A stretch of DNA of 64,000 bases. Source: Burkholderiaceae bacterium (GTDB lineage Bacteria > Pseudomonadota > Gammaproteobacteria > Burkholderiales > Burkholderiaceae_F). Shown here one piece after another: positions 11,382-19,421 of the stretch (position 1 is the stretch's first letter; the number at the start of each line of letters is the position of its first letter). The notes under the pieces are model-generated. The model was given only the letters and a program-made list of their open reading frames with translations, was not told the DNA's origin and ran no database searches. Both the position numbers and the translations under genes were made by a program. Location: contig JALHMQ010000003.1 of the NCBI GenBank assembly GCA_022843955.1, positions 62,001 to 126,000 of the forward strand, in the 5' to 3' direction.

Positions 11382-12022
11382 GCCGCGAGGTTGAAGTACT
11401 CGCGCCGCCCGCGCATCTTCTCGATGCGGGTCATCAGCAGGTCGAAGTCGACGTCGCGGTCGATCGGGTTCAGGTGTTCGGTATTGATGGTCAGCAGCGG
11501 CGCGGCGTCGTAGTCGTGGAAGAAGCGCACGTAGGCCTCGTGCAGCGCGCGCAAATAGGGCGCGGAGATGCCGGCCTCGGCGGCGAGGGCACGCCGCTCG
11601 ACGCGATCGATTAGCGTGTCGGGCTGCGCCTGCAGATAGATGACGAGGTCGGGCGCGGGCGCCTGCGGGGCCAGGTGCGCGTGCAACTGCTCGTACAGCT
11701 TCAGCTCGTCGGGTGCCAGCGTCAGGCGGGCGAAGAGCGCGTCCTTGTCGAGCAGGAAGTCGCCTACCACCAGTGATTGGAAAAGATCCTGCTGCGCGAG
11801 GTCGCGCATCTGCTGCGCACGCTGAAACAGGAAGAACATCTGCGTGGGCAGCGCGTAGCGCGCGCTGTCGCGATAGAAGCGTTCGAGGAACGGGTTGGCC
11901 TCCGGCTGCTCCAGCAGCAGTTGCGCGCCGACACGCGCGGCGAGCTTGCGCGCCAGAGAGGTCTTGCCGACGCCGATCGGCCCCTCGATCACGATGTGCC
12001 GGTAGTGCGCGGGCAGGGTCAT
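11378..12022 (-). CDS. Deoxynucleoside kinase (dGK/dCK-like)
   Basis: Phosphorylates deoxynucleosides, probably for nucleotide salvage. The 214-residue protein has the P-loop GPIGVGKTS (residues 14-22), the LLLEQPEANPFLERFY segment typical of the dCK/dGK family substrate region, and an Arg-rich lid around RVERRALAAE. The start MTLPAHYRHIVIEG fits other family members; an upstream ATG would add 15 unlikely residues. Its position between folK and panB is typical of betaproteobacteria. Base preference (dA, dG or dC) cannot be read from the sequence. Confidence 0.85.
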   Translation of the reverse strand: MTLPAHYRHIVIEGPIGVGKTSLARKLAARVGAQLLLEQPEANPFLERFYRDSARYALPTQMFFLFQRAQQMRDLAQQDLFQSLVVGDFLLDKDALFARLTLAPDELKLYEQLHAHLAPQAPAPDLVIYLQAQPDTLIDRVERRALAAEAGISAPYLRALHEAYVRFFHDYDAAPLLTINTEHLNPIDRDVDFDLLMTRIEKMRGRREYFNLAA

Positions 12023-12035
12023 CGCGGTCGCTGCC

Positions 12036-12380
12036 TCACGGCGTGCGGAAGATGAAGTAAACCGCACCGACCAGGCACAGCGCGGCCCACAGGTAGTCGA
12101 GCTTCAACGGTTCGCGCATGTACATCACGGCAAACGGCACGAACACCGACAGCGTGATGACCTCCTGCAGGATCTTGAGTTGACCGAGCGAGTAGACGGT
12201 GTAGCCGATGCGGTTGGCCGGAACCTGAAACATGTACTCGGCGAGCGCGATGCCCCAGCTGATGAGCGCGGCGATCCACCACGGCTTGTCGTTGAGATTG
12301 CGCAGGTGCGCGTACCAGGCGAACGTCATGAAGACGTTCGAGGCAATCAGCAACAGCGAGGACTGCAGCAGAACGGGCAT
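12036..12380 (-). CDS. DMT-superfamily small membrane protein (DUF486)
   Basis: A 114-residue protein with four predicted membrane helices, matching the DUF486 family of small multidrug-resistance-like proteins. Family-typical segments are NVFMTFAWYAHL near the N-terminus, the central AEYMFQVPANRIGY, and the AALCLVGAVYFIFR end. Its substrate is unknown. It lies 13 bp upstream of the deoxynucleoside kinase and 83 bp downstream of folK on the same strand, so it is probably carried in the same transcript without a clear metabolic link. Confidence 0.85.
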   Translation of the reverse strand: MPVLLQSSLLLIASNVFMTFAWYAHLRNLNDKPWWIAALISWGIALAEYMFQVPANRIGYTVYSLGQLKILQEVITLSVFVPFAVMYMREPLKLDYLWAALCLVGAVYFIFRTP

Positions 12381-12463
12381 GGGCGCTTGCGCTCAGGCGG
12401 TACGGAGGACAGATCAACCGGGACTGCGACCCTTGTGATGTGTCGTGCAAGCCCGGTGGGCCA

Positions 12464-12958
12464 TCACGGCTCGATCCGCTCGATCCGCTGGTCGGCCACT
12501 TCGTCGAGAAAGCGGTCGAGCCGACCGATCGCCGGCGCGCTCAGCTCGGGATCGAGGTCGAGCAGCGGCCGCAGCACGAAGGCGCGCTGGTGCAGGCGCG
12601 GGTGCGGCAGCGTCAGCGGCGTGCTGCGCAGGATCAGGCTGCCGACCAGCAGCAGGTCGAGATCCGCCTTGCGCGGTGCATGACGCTTCTCGCCGGGGCC
12701 GCGCCGCTTGCGCCCGAGCATCAGCTCGATGTCCTGCAGATGCAGCAGCAGCGCATACGGTTCCAGTTCGGTGTCGATGCTGGCCACGGCGTTGACGAAG
12801 TCCGGGCCATCGCAGTCGATCGGCGCGCTCTTGTAGAACGGCGAAACGCCGATCAGCTCGCAGCATTCGATCGACTTGAGCGATTCGAGCGCCGCGTGCA
12901 GCGTCTCCTGCGGTTCACCGAGGTTGGCACCGAGTGCGATGTAGGCCCGCCGCTTCAT
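12464..12958 (-). CDS. folK: 2-amino-4-hydroxy-6-hydroxymethyldihydropteridine pyrophosphokinase
   Basis: Pyrophosphorylates the pterin precursor of folate using ATP. The 164-residue protein begins with the family pattern ALGANLGEP and contains RKADLDLLLVG with the two metal-binding aspartates (D99, D101), followed by LPHPRLHQRAFVLRPL. Length is normal for FolK. The start codon overlaps the pcnB stop by 4 bp (12955-12958), indicating translational coupling; the pcnB-folK pairing is widespread in proteobacteria. Confidence 0.95.
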   Translation of the reverse strand: MKRRAYIALGANLGEPQETLHAALESLKSIECCELIGVSPFYKSAPIDCDGPDFVNAVASIDTELEPYALLLHLQDIELMLGRKRRGPGEKRHAPRKADLDLLLVGSLILRSTPLTLPHPRLHQRAFVLRPLLDLDPELSAPAIGRLDRFLDEVADQRIERIEP

Positions 12959-14346
12959 GCGCCACCGTCCGTTGCAGAGGAATGCGTTGCGGGCTCGTCA
13001 CCGCCGGCAGCGCCGCGACCGCCGCCGCGCCGGCGCCGGCGGCGCTTGGGTGCCGTGGCAGCGGGTTCGCTGCGGCCGACCGTGGTGACCAACTGCTCGC
13101 GCTCGTCGGCATCCGCCGCCATGAAGCGGGTCCACCAGTCGCCCAGCTCGTTCGGCGCCTCGTCGGCGGCGCAGCGCAGCAGCAGGAAGTCGTAGCCGGC
13201 GCGCAGGCGCAGGTGCTCAAGCAGCTTGAAGGCGTTGCGGCCGGTGCGCCGCTCCAGGCGCGGCTGCAGCATCCAGATCTCGCGCATGTCGCTGGTATAG
13301 CGGCGCTGGATCGCCAGCTTCTCGGTCTGCAGGTCCTGCACGTCGTCGATCGCGGAATCGAGCGCCGGGATGCGGTGTTCGCCACGCGCCTCGCGTTCCT
13401 TCCAGCGCTTGAGCACCTCGTGCCAGAGCAGCGTGGCGAACAGAAATCCGGGTGCGATGTGCTTGCCGGCGCGCACCCGTTCGTCGGTGCGCGACAGCGC
13501 CAGCATGACGAAGCGCTCGCCCTCGGGCTGCTCCAAAATCACGTCCAGCAAGGGCAGCACGCCATGGTGCAGGCCCTCGGCGCGCAGGCGGGTGATGCAG
13601 GCCACCGAGTGTCCGCTCATCAGAAGCTTGAGCATCTCGTCGAACACGCGCGCGGCGGGCACGTTCTCCAGCAGCGCGGCCATCTCGCGGATCGGCGTGC
13701 GCGTGGCTTCGTCGATCTCGAACCCGAGCTTGGCGGCGAAACGCACCGCGCGCAGCATGCGCACCGGGTCTTCGCGATAGCGGGTGGCCGGGTCGCCGAT
13801 CATGCGCAGACGCTTGCGGCGCACGTCCTTCACGCCGTCGTGGTAGTCGAGCACGGTCTGCGTGAGCGGGTCGTAATAGAGCGCATTGATGGTGAAGTCG
13901 CGCCGCGTGGCGTCTTCGTGCTGCGGACCGTACAGGTTGTCGGCCAGCACGCGACCGTGCTCGTCGGTCTGGCGGTCGGGGTTGTCGAGCGCGCGGAAGG
14001 TCGAGACCTCGATCGTCTCGGCGCCGAACATCACGTGCACCAGGCGGAAGCGGCGGCCGATGATGATGGCGCGCCGAAAGTGCGACTTCACCTGCTCGGG
14101 GGTGGCGTCGGTGGCGACGTCGAAGTCCTTCGGCGCGACACCCAGCAGCAGGTCGCGCACCGCGCCACCGACGATGTAGGCCTTGAACCCCGCCTTCTGC
14201 AGCGTTTCGCAGACACGGAAGGCGTTGCGCGGCACGAGCTGCGGATTGATGCCGTGTTCGGCCACCGCCAGCTGCTTCGGCTCCTTGCGCAGCCGCGGCT
14301 TGCGCTTGAACAGGTCTTGGACCTTGGCGACGAAGCGCTTGATCAT
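12955..14346 (-). CDS. pcnB: Poly(A) polymerase I
   Basis: Adds poly(A) tails to RNA 3' ends and so promotes RNA decay. The 463-residue protein shows the class II nucleotidyltransferase core IVGGAVRDLLLG followed by KDFDVATDA, with catalytic Asp74 and Asp76, then RRDFTINALYYD and the CCA/PAP-type helical region. The C-terminal tail (from about 428) is very rich in Arg and Gly and is probably an RNA-binding extension. No clear ribosome-binding site precedes the ATG; instead a strong hairpin ends 8 bases upstream of it (see the separate entry). It is coupled to folK by a 4-bp overlap. Confidence 0.93.
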   Translation of the reverse strand: MIKRFVAKVQDLFKRKPRLRKEPKQLAVAEHGINPQLVPRNAFRVCETLQKAGFKAYIVGGAVRDLLLGVAPKDFDVATDATPEQVKSHFRRAIIIGRRFRLVHVMFGAETIEVSTFRALDNPDRQTDEHGRVLADNLYGPQHEDATRRDFTINALYYDPLTQTVLDYHDGVKDVRRKRLRMIGDPATRYREDPVRMLRAVRFAAKLGFEIDEATRTPIREMAALLENVPAARVFDEMLKLLMSGHSVACITRLRAEGLHHGVLPLLDVILEQPEGERFVMLALSRTDERVRAGKHIAPGFLFATLLWHEVLKRWKEREARGEHRIPALDSAIDDVQDLQTEKLAIQRRYTSDMREIWMLQPRLERRTGRNAFKLLEHLRLRAGYDFLLLRCAADEAPNELGDWWTRFMAADADEREQLVTTVGRSEPAATAPKRRRRRRGGGRGAAGGDEPATHSSATDGGA

Positions 14347-14353
14347 GGGCGGG

Positions 14354-14400
14354 TCGATTCGATGTACGCGACCCTTTGGGTCGCACGTGCATCGAATCGA
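14354..14400 (-). promoter_or_regulatory. Long hairpin directly upstream of the pcnB start
   Basis: TCGATTCGATG (14354-14364) pairs perfectly with 14390-14400, and GCGACCC (14368-14374) with 14378-14384. There is a 3/5 internal loop between the two stems and a TTT terminal loop (AAA on the minus strand). On the minus strand the structure ends 8 bases before the pcnB ATG. It has no T-tract, so it is not a classic terminator. It could limit ribosome access or be an RNA processing site. Confidence 0.6.
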
Positions 14401-14506
14401 GAAGAGTCAGGCGCGCTGCCTTCGGAGCGGCCGGGCGTCCGCGCGCTTTCCAGCGGCCACGAGCACGGCGCAACGCGCCGTGCAGACCGCCGTGGCTGCG
14501 TTGACG

Positions 14507-15205
14507 TCATGCCGCGGCCACCAGGTCGAAAAGTTCCATCGTCTGCCAGCCGCGCTCGGCGGCAACTGCCTTCAGGCGCGCATCGCCGTTGGTGACGATC
14601 GGCCGCTTGACGCGCTCGAGCAGCGGCAGGTCGTTGATCGAGTCGCTGAAGAACACGCTGTCTTCCAGCGCGTCGAGCGTGGTGCCGTGCTCGGCAAGGA
14701 AGGCGTCGGTCGCGCGCACTTTGCCTTCGTGGTAGGTATGCGGCGGCAGGTAGCGGCCGGTGAACTCGCCGTCTTTCTCCTCCGGCCGCACGGCGATCAG
14801 GTGGTCGATGCCGAACAGTGCGGCGATCGGGCGGGTGATGAAGCTGTGGGTGCCGGTGACGATGGCGACGGTGAAGCCGTCGCCGCGGTGTTTTTCGACC
14901 AGTGTCTGTGCCTCGAAGCGCATCTGCGGCAGCACCTTGGAGCGCAGGAAGGCGGCGCGCCACAACTCAAGCTGCTCGCGCGGAAAGCGCGCCAACAAGC
15001 CCATCTGGAACGCGAGATAGGCCTCGACGTCGAAGCGGCCCTCGCGGTAGTCGGCGGCAAAGCGGCGGATCTCGCCACCGTAATGGGCTTCGTCGAGATC
15101 GGCGACATGGACCAGGAAGTGCGACCAGCCATCGGCGCTGTCGATGGGCAGCAGCGTGTGGTCGAGGTCGAACAGGGCGAGGCGGGTAACGCGGTCGGTC
15201 GTCAT
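14507..15205 (-). CDS. HAD-IB family hydrolase (SerB-like phosphatase)
   Basis: A 232-residue haloacid-dehalogenase-type phosphatase. Motif I is FDLDHTLLP (nucleophile Asp13, general acid Asp15), motif II lies in VAIVTGTHSF, and motif III/IV is FFSDSINDLPLL. This is the HAD subfamily IB arrangement found in phosphoserine phosphatase and in a family of proteobacterial SerB paralogues. It sits between hda and pcnB on the same strand, a position conserved in betaproteobacteria. Whether the substrate is phosphoserine, phosphoethanolamine or a nucleotide is open; the gene order points to the generic paralogue rather than SerB itself. Confidence 0.85.
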   Translation of the reverse strand: MTTDRVTRLALFDLDHTLLPIDSADGWSHFLVHVADLDEAHYGGEIRRFAADYREGRFDVEAYLAFQMGLLARFPREQLELWRAAFLRSKVLPQMRFEAQTLVEKHRGDGFTVAIVTGTHSFITRPIAALFGIDHLIAVRPEEKDGEFTGRYLPPHTYHEGKVRATDAFLAEHGTTLDALEDSVFFSDSINDLPLLERVKRPIVTNGDARLKAVAAERGWQTMELFDLVAAA

Positions 15206-15281
15206 AAGCGGCGCATTCTACGGACAGGCGGCCCGCCGGGCAGGGCGGCACCCGCGGTCGTCAATGGGCGCAGTACGGGCA

Positions 15282-15950
15282 TCAGGGGCCGCCACCCGGC
15301 GCATCCAGGCGCAGTTGCAGCCAGTCCCGCAGCAGCGCCACCGTGAGCGGGCGCTTGCGCGCCAGCGCATGGGCATCGAGCGCATCGAGCGCGGCCACCA
15401 GCGTGCGCAGGTCGCGCGGCAGGTGGGTGAGCAGGTAGCCAAGCACCTCGTCGGGCAGGTTCAGCCCGGTGGCGGCGGCGTGGGTGCGCAGTGCCTCGGC
15501 CTTCTCCGCGTCGGTCAGCGGCTGCAACTGGTAGACGAGGCCCCAGGCGAGGCGGGTGCGCAGGTCCTCGCGCAGGGCCAGCCGGGCGGGCGGTGCGCTA
15601 CCGGCGATGACGCAGGCGGCCCCCTCCTGCGCGCGCACCGCGTTCAGGCGGTTGAACAGGGCGACCTGCGCGGGGTCATCCAGGCGGTCGACGTCGTCCA
15701 CCAGGGCCAGGCCGGGCTCGTCGGGCGGACTGGCGGCATCCCAGCGGTAGGCGCCCGGCGTCTGCGCCAGCGCGGCCAGCAGGTGGCTGCGACCGCTGCC
15801 CGGCTCACCCCACACGTGGACGATGCGGTCTGCCAGGCGCCCGGCGGCAAGTCGGCGCAGGGCGTCCAGCGCCTCGCCGTTGCGGCCGGGCACGAAGTTG
15901 TCGAAGGACGGCTGCAACGGCTGCAGCAGGTCCAGCGCGAGCTGGGACAT
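15282..15950 (-). CDS. hda: DnaA regulatory inactivator Hda
   Basis: Works with the sliding clamp to stimulate hydrolysis of DnaA-bound ATP after replication starts. The 222-residue AAA+ protein begins with QLALDL (residues 3-8), a beta-clamp-binding motif of the Hda type. It has a Walker A-like GEPGSGRSH, a Walker B-like LALVDDVDRL and the DnaA-like C-terminal segment LPRDLRTLVAALDALD. It lacks the DNA-binding domain of DnaA, as expected for Hda. The 201-bp region upstream is shared with the divergent PurM-like gene. Confidence 0.9.
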   Translation of the reverse strand: MSQLALDLLQPLQPSFDNFVPGRNGEALDALRRLAAGRLADRIVHVWGEPGSGRSHLLAALAQTPGAYRWDAASPPDEPGLALVDDVDRLDDPAQVALFNRLNAVRAQEGAACVIAGSAPPARLALREDLRTRLAWGLVYQLQPLTDAEKAEALRTHAAATGLNLPDEVLGYLLTHLPRDLRTLVAALDALDAHALARKRPLTVALLRDWLQLRLDAPGGGP

Positions 15951-16151
15951 CGGGGGCAGTGTGGGCGCGGCGGGTCGCAGGGGTGGGGTCGGATCGGTCG
16001 GCGCGAGCGGAACACAGCGACAGGCGCTTAGACTTCGGGCCGGATTCTATGGGTGAGCGTCGCCGTGGCGCCGCCCGGCCGCCGTCAAGCCTCTTCCGCC
16101 GCTTTCGCCTCATTTCGCTCATTTCGCCTCCTCCACTGATCGCACCCTGCC

Positions 16152-17246
16152 GTGGACTACAAACAAGCTGGCGTCGACTACGCCAAGATCGACCCGCTGA
16201 AGATCCTCGCGCAGCAGGCCGCAGCGTCCACCGCCGGCCATCTGGCGCAGCATGGCCTCACCGAAGTGGTGGCGTCGCGCGGTGAATCGGCCTACGTGGT
16301 CGATTGCGGTGAGTTCTATCTGGCCTCGATCACCGAGTGTCTCGGTACCAAGGCGCTGGTGGCCGATGCGATGCGCGCGATCAGCGGCCGCACCCACTAC
16401 GAGCAGATCGCTCAGGACACGCTGGCGATGGCGATCAACGATCTGATCACGGTGGGCGCGACGCCGGTGTCGGTGCATGCCTACTGGGCCACCGGCGGCA
16501 GTGACTGGTTCGACGATGCCGAGCGCGCGCGCGATCTGGTGGCTGGCTGGAAGGCTGCCTGCGACACCTGCGGCGTGGCCTGGGGCGGCGGCGAGACGCC
16601 GGCGCTGGCGGGCGTGGTGGCACCCGACCGCATCGACCTGGCCGCGTCCTGCGTGGGCCTGGTGCGGCCCAAGTCGCGCCTGACGCTGGGTGAGAAGCTG
16701 GCGGTCGGCGATGCGATCGTGCTGCTCGTCTCCAGCGGCATCCACGCCAACGGCGTCTCGCTCGCACGCAAGCTGGCCGAGCAGGTCGACGGCGGCTACG
16801 CCGCGCGGCTGGCCGACGGCACCCGCTACGGCGAGGCCTTGCTCGCGCCCACCGTGCTGTATTCGCCGGTGACCGAGGCGCTGGCCGCGGCCGGCGTCGT
16901 GCCGCATTACGCGGTCAATGTCACCGGCCACGGCTGGCGCAAGCTGATGCGCCACCCGGCCTCGTTCACCTATCGCTTCCACAGGTTGCCGCCGGTGCCG
17001 CAGGTGCTGCGCTTCATCCAGCGGCACGCGCAGATCGACGATCGCGAGGCCTACGGCAATCTCAACATGGGCGCCGGCTTTGCGCTGTTCGTGGCGCCGG
17101 CTGAAGCCGATCGCGTGGTGCAGGTGGCGCGTGCCTGCGGCATCGACGCCTGGGTGGCTGGCCGCGTCGAGGCCGGACCGCGCCGGGTGGTGATCGAGCC
17201 GCTGCAGCTGACTTTCGGCGGCGGCGACCTGCGCGTACGCGCCTGA
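16152..17246 (+). CDS. Divergent PurM/AIR-synthase-like protein
   Basis: A 364-residue ATP-grasp-independent PurM-superfamily protein. It keeps recognisable blocks of AIR synthase (PurM, fifth step of purine synthesis): AQDTLAMAINDLITVGA, GGGETPALAG, SSGIHANGVSLARK and NVTGHGWRKL. However, the canonical nucleotide-binding block (G-T-D-G-V-G-T-K) reads SITECLGTKALVA, and the N-terminal glycine-rich loop of PurM is missing. Canonical betaproteobacterial PurM usually lies near hda, so this may be a PurM replacement or a paralogue with another substrate. The start is a GTG; no ATG is available nearby and no strong ribosome-binding site is visible. Three TTTCGC repeats (16103-16127) precede it. 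Family confident, function uncertain. Confidence 0.75.
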   Translation: MDYKQAGVDYAKIDPLKILAQQAAASTAGHLAQHGLTEVVASRGESAYVVDCGEFYLASITECLGTKALVADAMRAISGRTHYEQIAQDTLAMAINDLITVGATPVSVHAYWATGGSDWFDDAERARDLVAGWKAACDTCGVAWGGGETPALAGVVAPDRIDLAASCVGLVRPKSRLTLGEKLAVGDAIVLLVSSGIHANGVSLARKLAEQVDGGYAARLADGTRYGEALLAPTVLYSPVTEALAAAGVVPHYAVNVTGHGWRKLMRHPASFTYRFHRLPPVPQVLRFIQRHAQIDDREAYGNLNMGAGFALFVAPAEADRVVQVARACGIDAWVAGRVEAGPRRVVIEPLQLTFGGGDLRVRA

Positions 17247-17317
17247 CCGGCCGGACGCGCGCAAGCAAGGTCGTGCCTTGCCTGCCTGTCGCGTCGTCAC
17301 CTCGCACTCGCGATCCG

Positions 17318-18088
17318 ATGCTCCCTGCGGTTACTCCACGTTTGCCGTCGCCGTTTGATCGGCTGCGCATCGGTGCGCGCACGGTGTCCGGTCGCGTGGC
17401 TGCAGTGGTCATGGCCTTGGGTATGCCGCTGGCCGCCGGCGCTGCGCCAGTACACACCGTGCCCGACACGCTGGCGCAGCGCATGCTGGCCTGCACGCCC
17501 TGCCACGGCAACGAGGGGCGCGCCACCCGCGATGGCTACTTCCCGCGCATCGCCGGCAAGCCGGCCGGCTATCTCTTCAACCAGCTGCAGCACTTCCGCG
17601 ACGGCCACCGGCACAACGCGACGATGACCTATCTCGTCGAGCACCTGACCGACGACTACCTGCAGGAGATCGCCGGGTACTTCGCGGCGCTTGAGCTGCC
17701 GTATCCGGTGCCGCCCACGGTCGTCGCGACGCCGGCCACGCTGCAGCGGGGCGAGGTGCTCGCGCTGCGCGGCGATGCCGCGCGCGACCTGCCGGCCTGC
17801 AGCGCGTGTCACGGTGCGCGCCTGACCGGCGTGCGGCCGGCCATGCCGGGCCTGCTCGGCCTGCCACGCGACTATGTGATCGGCCAGTTCGGTCAGTGGC
17901 GCAACGGACTGCGTCATGCGGCTGCGCCTGACTGCATGGCGCAGATCGCACAGCGCCTGACACCGGACGACATCGGCGCGGTGGCGACCTGGTTGGCGGC
18001 GCAGCCGGTGATCGACGCACGGCCGGCAACGTCCCTCGATGCGCCGCTGCCGCTGGACTGCGGCAGCATGCGCGACGGCCGCAGATGA
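17318..18088 (+). CDS. Periplasmic dihaem cytochrome c (c4-like)
   Basis: A secreted electron-transfer protein of about 256 aa with two haem-binding sites, CTPCH (59-63) and CSACH in the second half, each followed by a cytochrome c fold; the two-domain plan resembles cytochrome c4. A hydrophobic signal segment (about 26-43, ending AGAAP) directs export. An upstream GTG at 17273 could add 15 residues; the ATG at 17318 was preferred. The stop overlaps the ATG of the next cytochrome gene by 4 bp, so the pair is translationally coupled and probably acts as one electron-transfer chain. No partner dehydrogenase is adjacent. Confidence 0.85.
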   Translation: MLPAVTPRLPSPFDRLRIGARTVSGRVAAVVMALGMPLAAGAAPVHTVPDTLAQRMLACTPCHGNEGRATRDGYFPRIAGKPAGYLFNQLQHFRDGHRHNATMTYLVEHLTDDYLQEIAGYFAALELPYPVPPTVVATPATLQRGEVLALRGDAARDLPACSACHGARLTGVRPAMPGLLGLPRDYVIGQFGQWRNGLRHAAAPDCMAQIAQRLTPDDIGAVATWLAAQPVIDARPATSLDAPLPLDCGSMRDGRR

Positions 18089-19356
18089 AGGTGCGTCCGC
18101 TCGCGGTTGCACTGTTGGCCTCAGTCACGCTGCTGGCGGCCGGCGCGGCCATTATCTTCTGGCTCAACGTGCGCGGCGAGGCACCGATCGACGAGGCCGC
18201 GGCCGTTCGTCCAGCTTCGCCTGAACTTGTCGCACGCGGCGCTTATCTGGCGCTTGTCGGCAACTGCGCGGCGTGCCATACCGCGCGCGGCGGCGTGCCC
18301 TATGCCGGCGGGCGCGGCATCGACACGCCGTTCGGCGTCGTCTACGGCGGCAATCTCACGCCCGATGACGCCACCGGCCTGGGCCGTTGGAGCGCCGACC
18401 ACTTCTGGCGCGCGCTGCATCACGGCCGCAGCCGCGATGGTCGCTTGCTGTATCCGGCGTTCCCGTATCCGGACCTCACGCGGGTGACGCGCGCCGACAG
18501 CGATGCGCTGTTCGCGTACCTGCGCAGCCTGCCGCCCGTGAACGCGCCCAACCGTGCGCACGAGCTGCGTTTTCCGTATCGCATGCAGGCCGCGCTCGCC
18601 GTATGGCGTGCTCTGTTCTTCCGGCCCGCGGCGTTCGAGCCCGAGGCTGGTCGCTCGGTCGAGTTCAATCGCGGCGCCTACCTGGTGCGCGGCCTGGCGC
18701 ACTGTGGCGCCTGTCACGGCCAGCGCAACCTGCTGGGCGCGACGCGCGAGTCGCCCGCGTTCAGTGGTGGGCAGTTGCCGATGCAGAACTGGTATGCGCC
18801 CTCGCTGTCGGCGGCGAGCGAAGCGGGCGTGGTCGACTGGGAGCCGCAGCAGGTCGTGGCGCTGCTGCGCGATGGCGTGGCCCCGCGCGCCTCGGTGCTC
18901 GGACCGATGGCCGAGGTGGTGTTCCGCAGCACCCAGCATCTGACCGAGGCCGACCTGCGTGCGATGGCCGTATTCCTCACCAGCCTGCCGCCCACCGCAC
19001 CCGCCGCTGCGCGCGGGCGCGCCACCGATGCCGCGCAGATGCAGCGCGGCGCGCAGCTCTATGAAGCGCATTGCGCCGACTGCCACGGCGCGCAGGGGCA
19101 GGGCGCGGCCGGCGCGTATCCGGCGCTGGCCGGCAATCGCGCGGTGACCATGGTGCCGGCCATCAATGCGATCCGCGTGATCATCAGCGGCGGTTTTCCG
19201 CCGGCCACTGCCGGCAATCCGCGTCCCTATGGCATGCCGCCGCTCGGCCAGGAGCTGAACGATGCCGACATCGCCGCCGTGCTCAGCTTCGTGCGCAATC
19301 GCTGGGGCAATCAGGCGCCAGCCATCGCCCAGCACGAAGTCGCTGCACTGCGTTAG
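18085..19356 (+). CDS. Membrane-anchored trihaem cytochrome c (dehydrogenase-subunit type)
   Basis: A 423-residue protein with an N-terminal signal or anchor helix (about 6-27) and three haem motifs: CAACH (61-65), CGACH (207-211) and CADCH (330-334). The size and three-domain plan match the cytochrome c subunit of membrane-bound alcohol, gluconate or aldehyde dehydrogenases, which passes electrons to quinone or a terminal oxidase. Here no flavin or molybdopterin dehydrogenase subunit lies next to it; the neighbours are the dihaem cytochrome upstream (4-bp overlap) and an MFS transporter downstream (65 bp). The electron donor is therefore unknown. Confidence 0.85.
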   Translation: MKVRPLAVALLASVTLLAAGAAIIFWLNVRGEAPIDEAAAVRPASPELVARGAYLALVGNCAACHTARGGVPYAGGRGIDTPFGVVYGGNLTPDDATGLGRWSADHFWRALHHGRSRDGRLLYPAFPYPDLTRVTRADSDALFAYLRSLPPVNAPNRAHELRFPYRMQAALAVWRALFFRPAAFEPEAGRSVEFNRGAYLVRGLAHCGACHGQRNLLGATRESPAFSGGQLPMQNWYAPSLSAASEAGVVDWEPQQVVALLRDGVAPRASVLGPMAEVVFRSTQHLTEADLRAMAVFLTSLPPTAPAAARGRATDAAQMQRGAQLYEAHCADCHGAQGQGAAGAYPALAGNRAVTMVPAINAIRVIISGGFPPATAGNPRPYGMPPLGQELNDADIAAVLSFVRNRWGNQAPAIAQHEVAALR

Positions 19357-19421
19357 CGTGCGTACATGCACAGCGCTGCGCCGCCGCCCGTGAACGTCCA
19401 CGCACGCGCCAAGGGCGTCCG

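Noticed and set aside
12934-14595. A plus-strand 553-codon frame opposite folK and pcnB.
   Set aside because: It is antisense to two well-supported genes and low in hydrophobic pattern; a composition artefact.
16103-16127. Three TTTCGC repeats spaced 10 and 9 bases apart before the PurM-like gene, considered as an operator array.
   Set aside because: Short, imperfect and pyrimidine-rich, with no inverted symmetry. Kept only as a remark in the gene entry.
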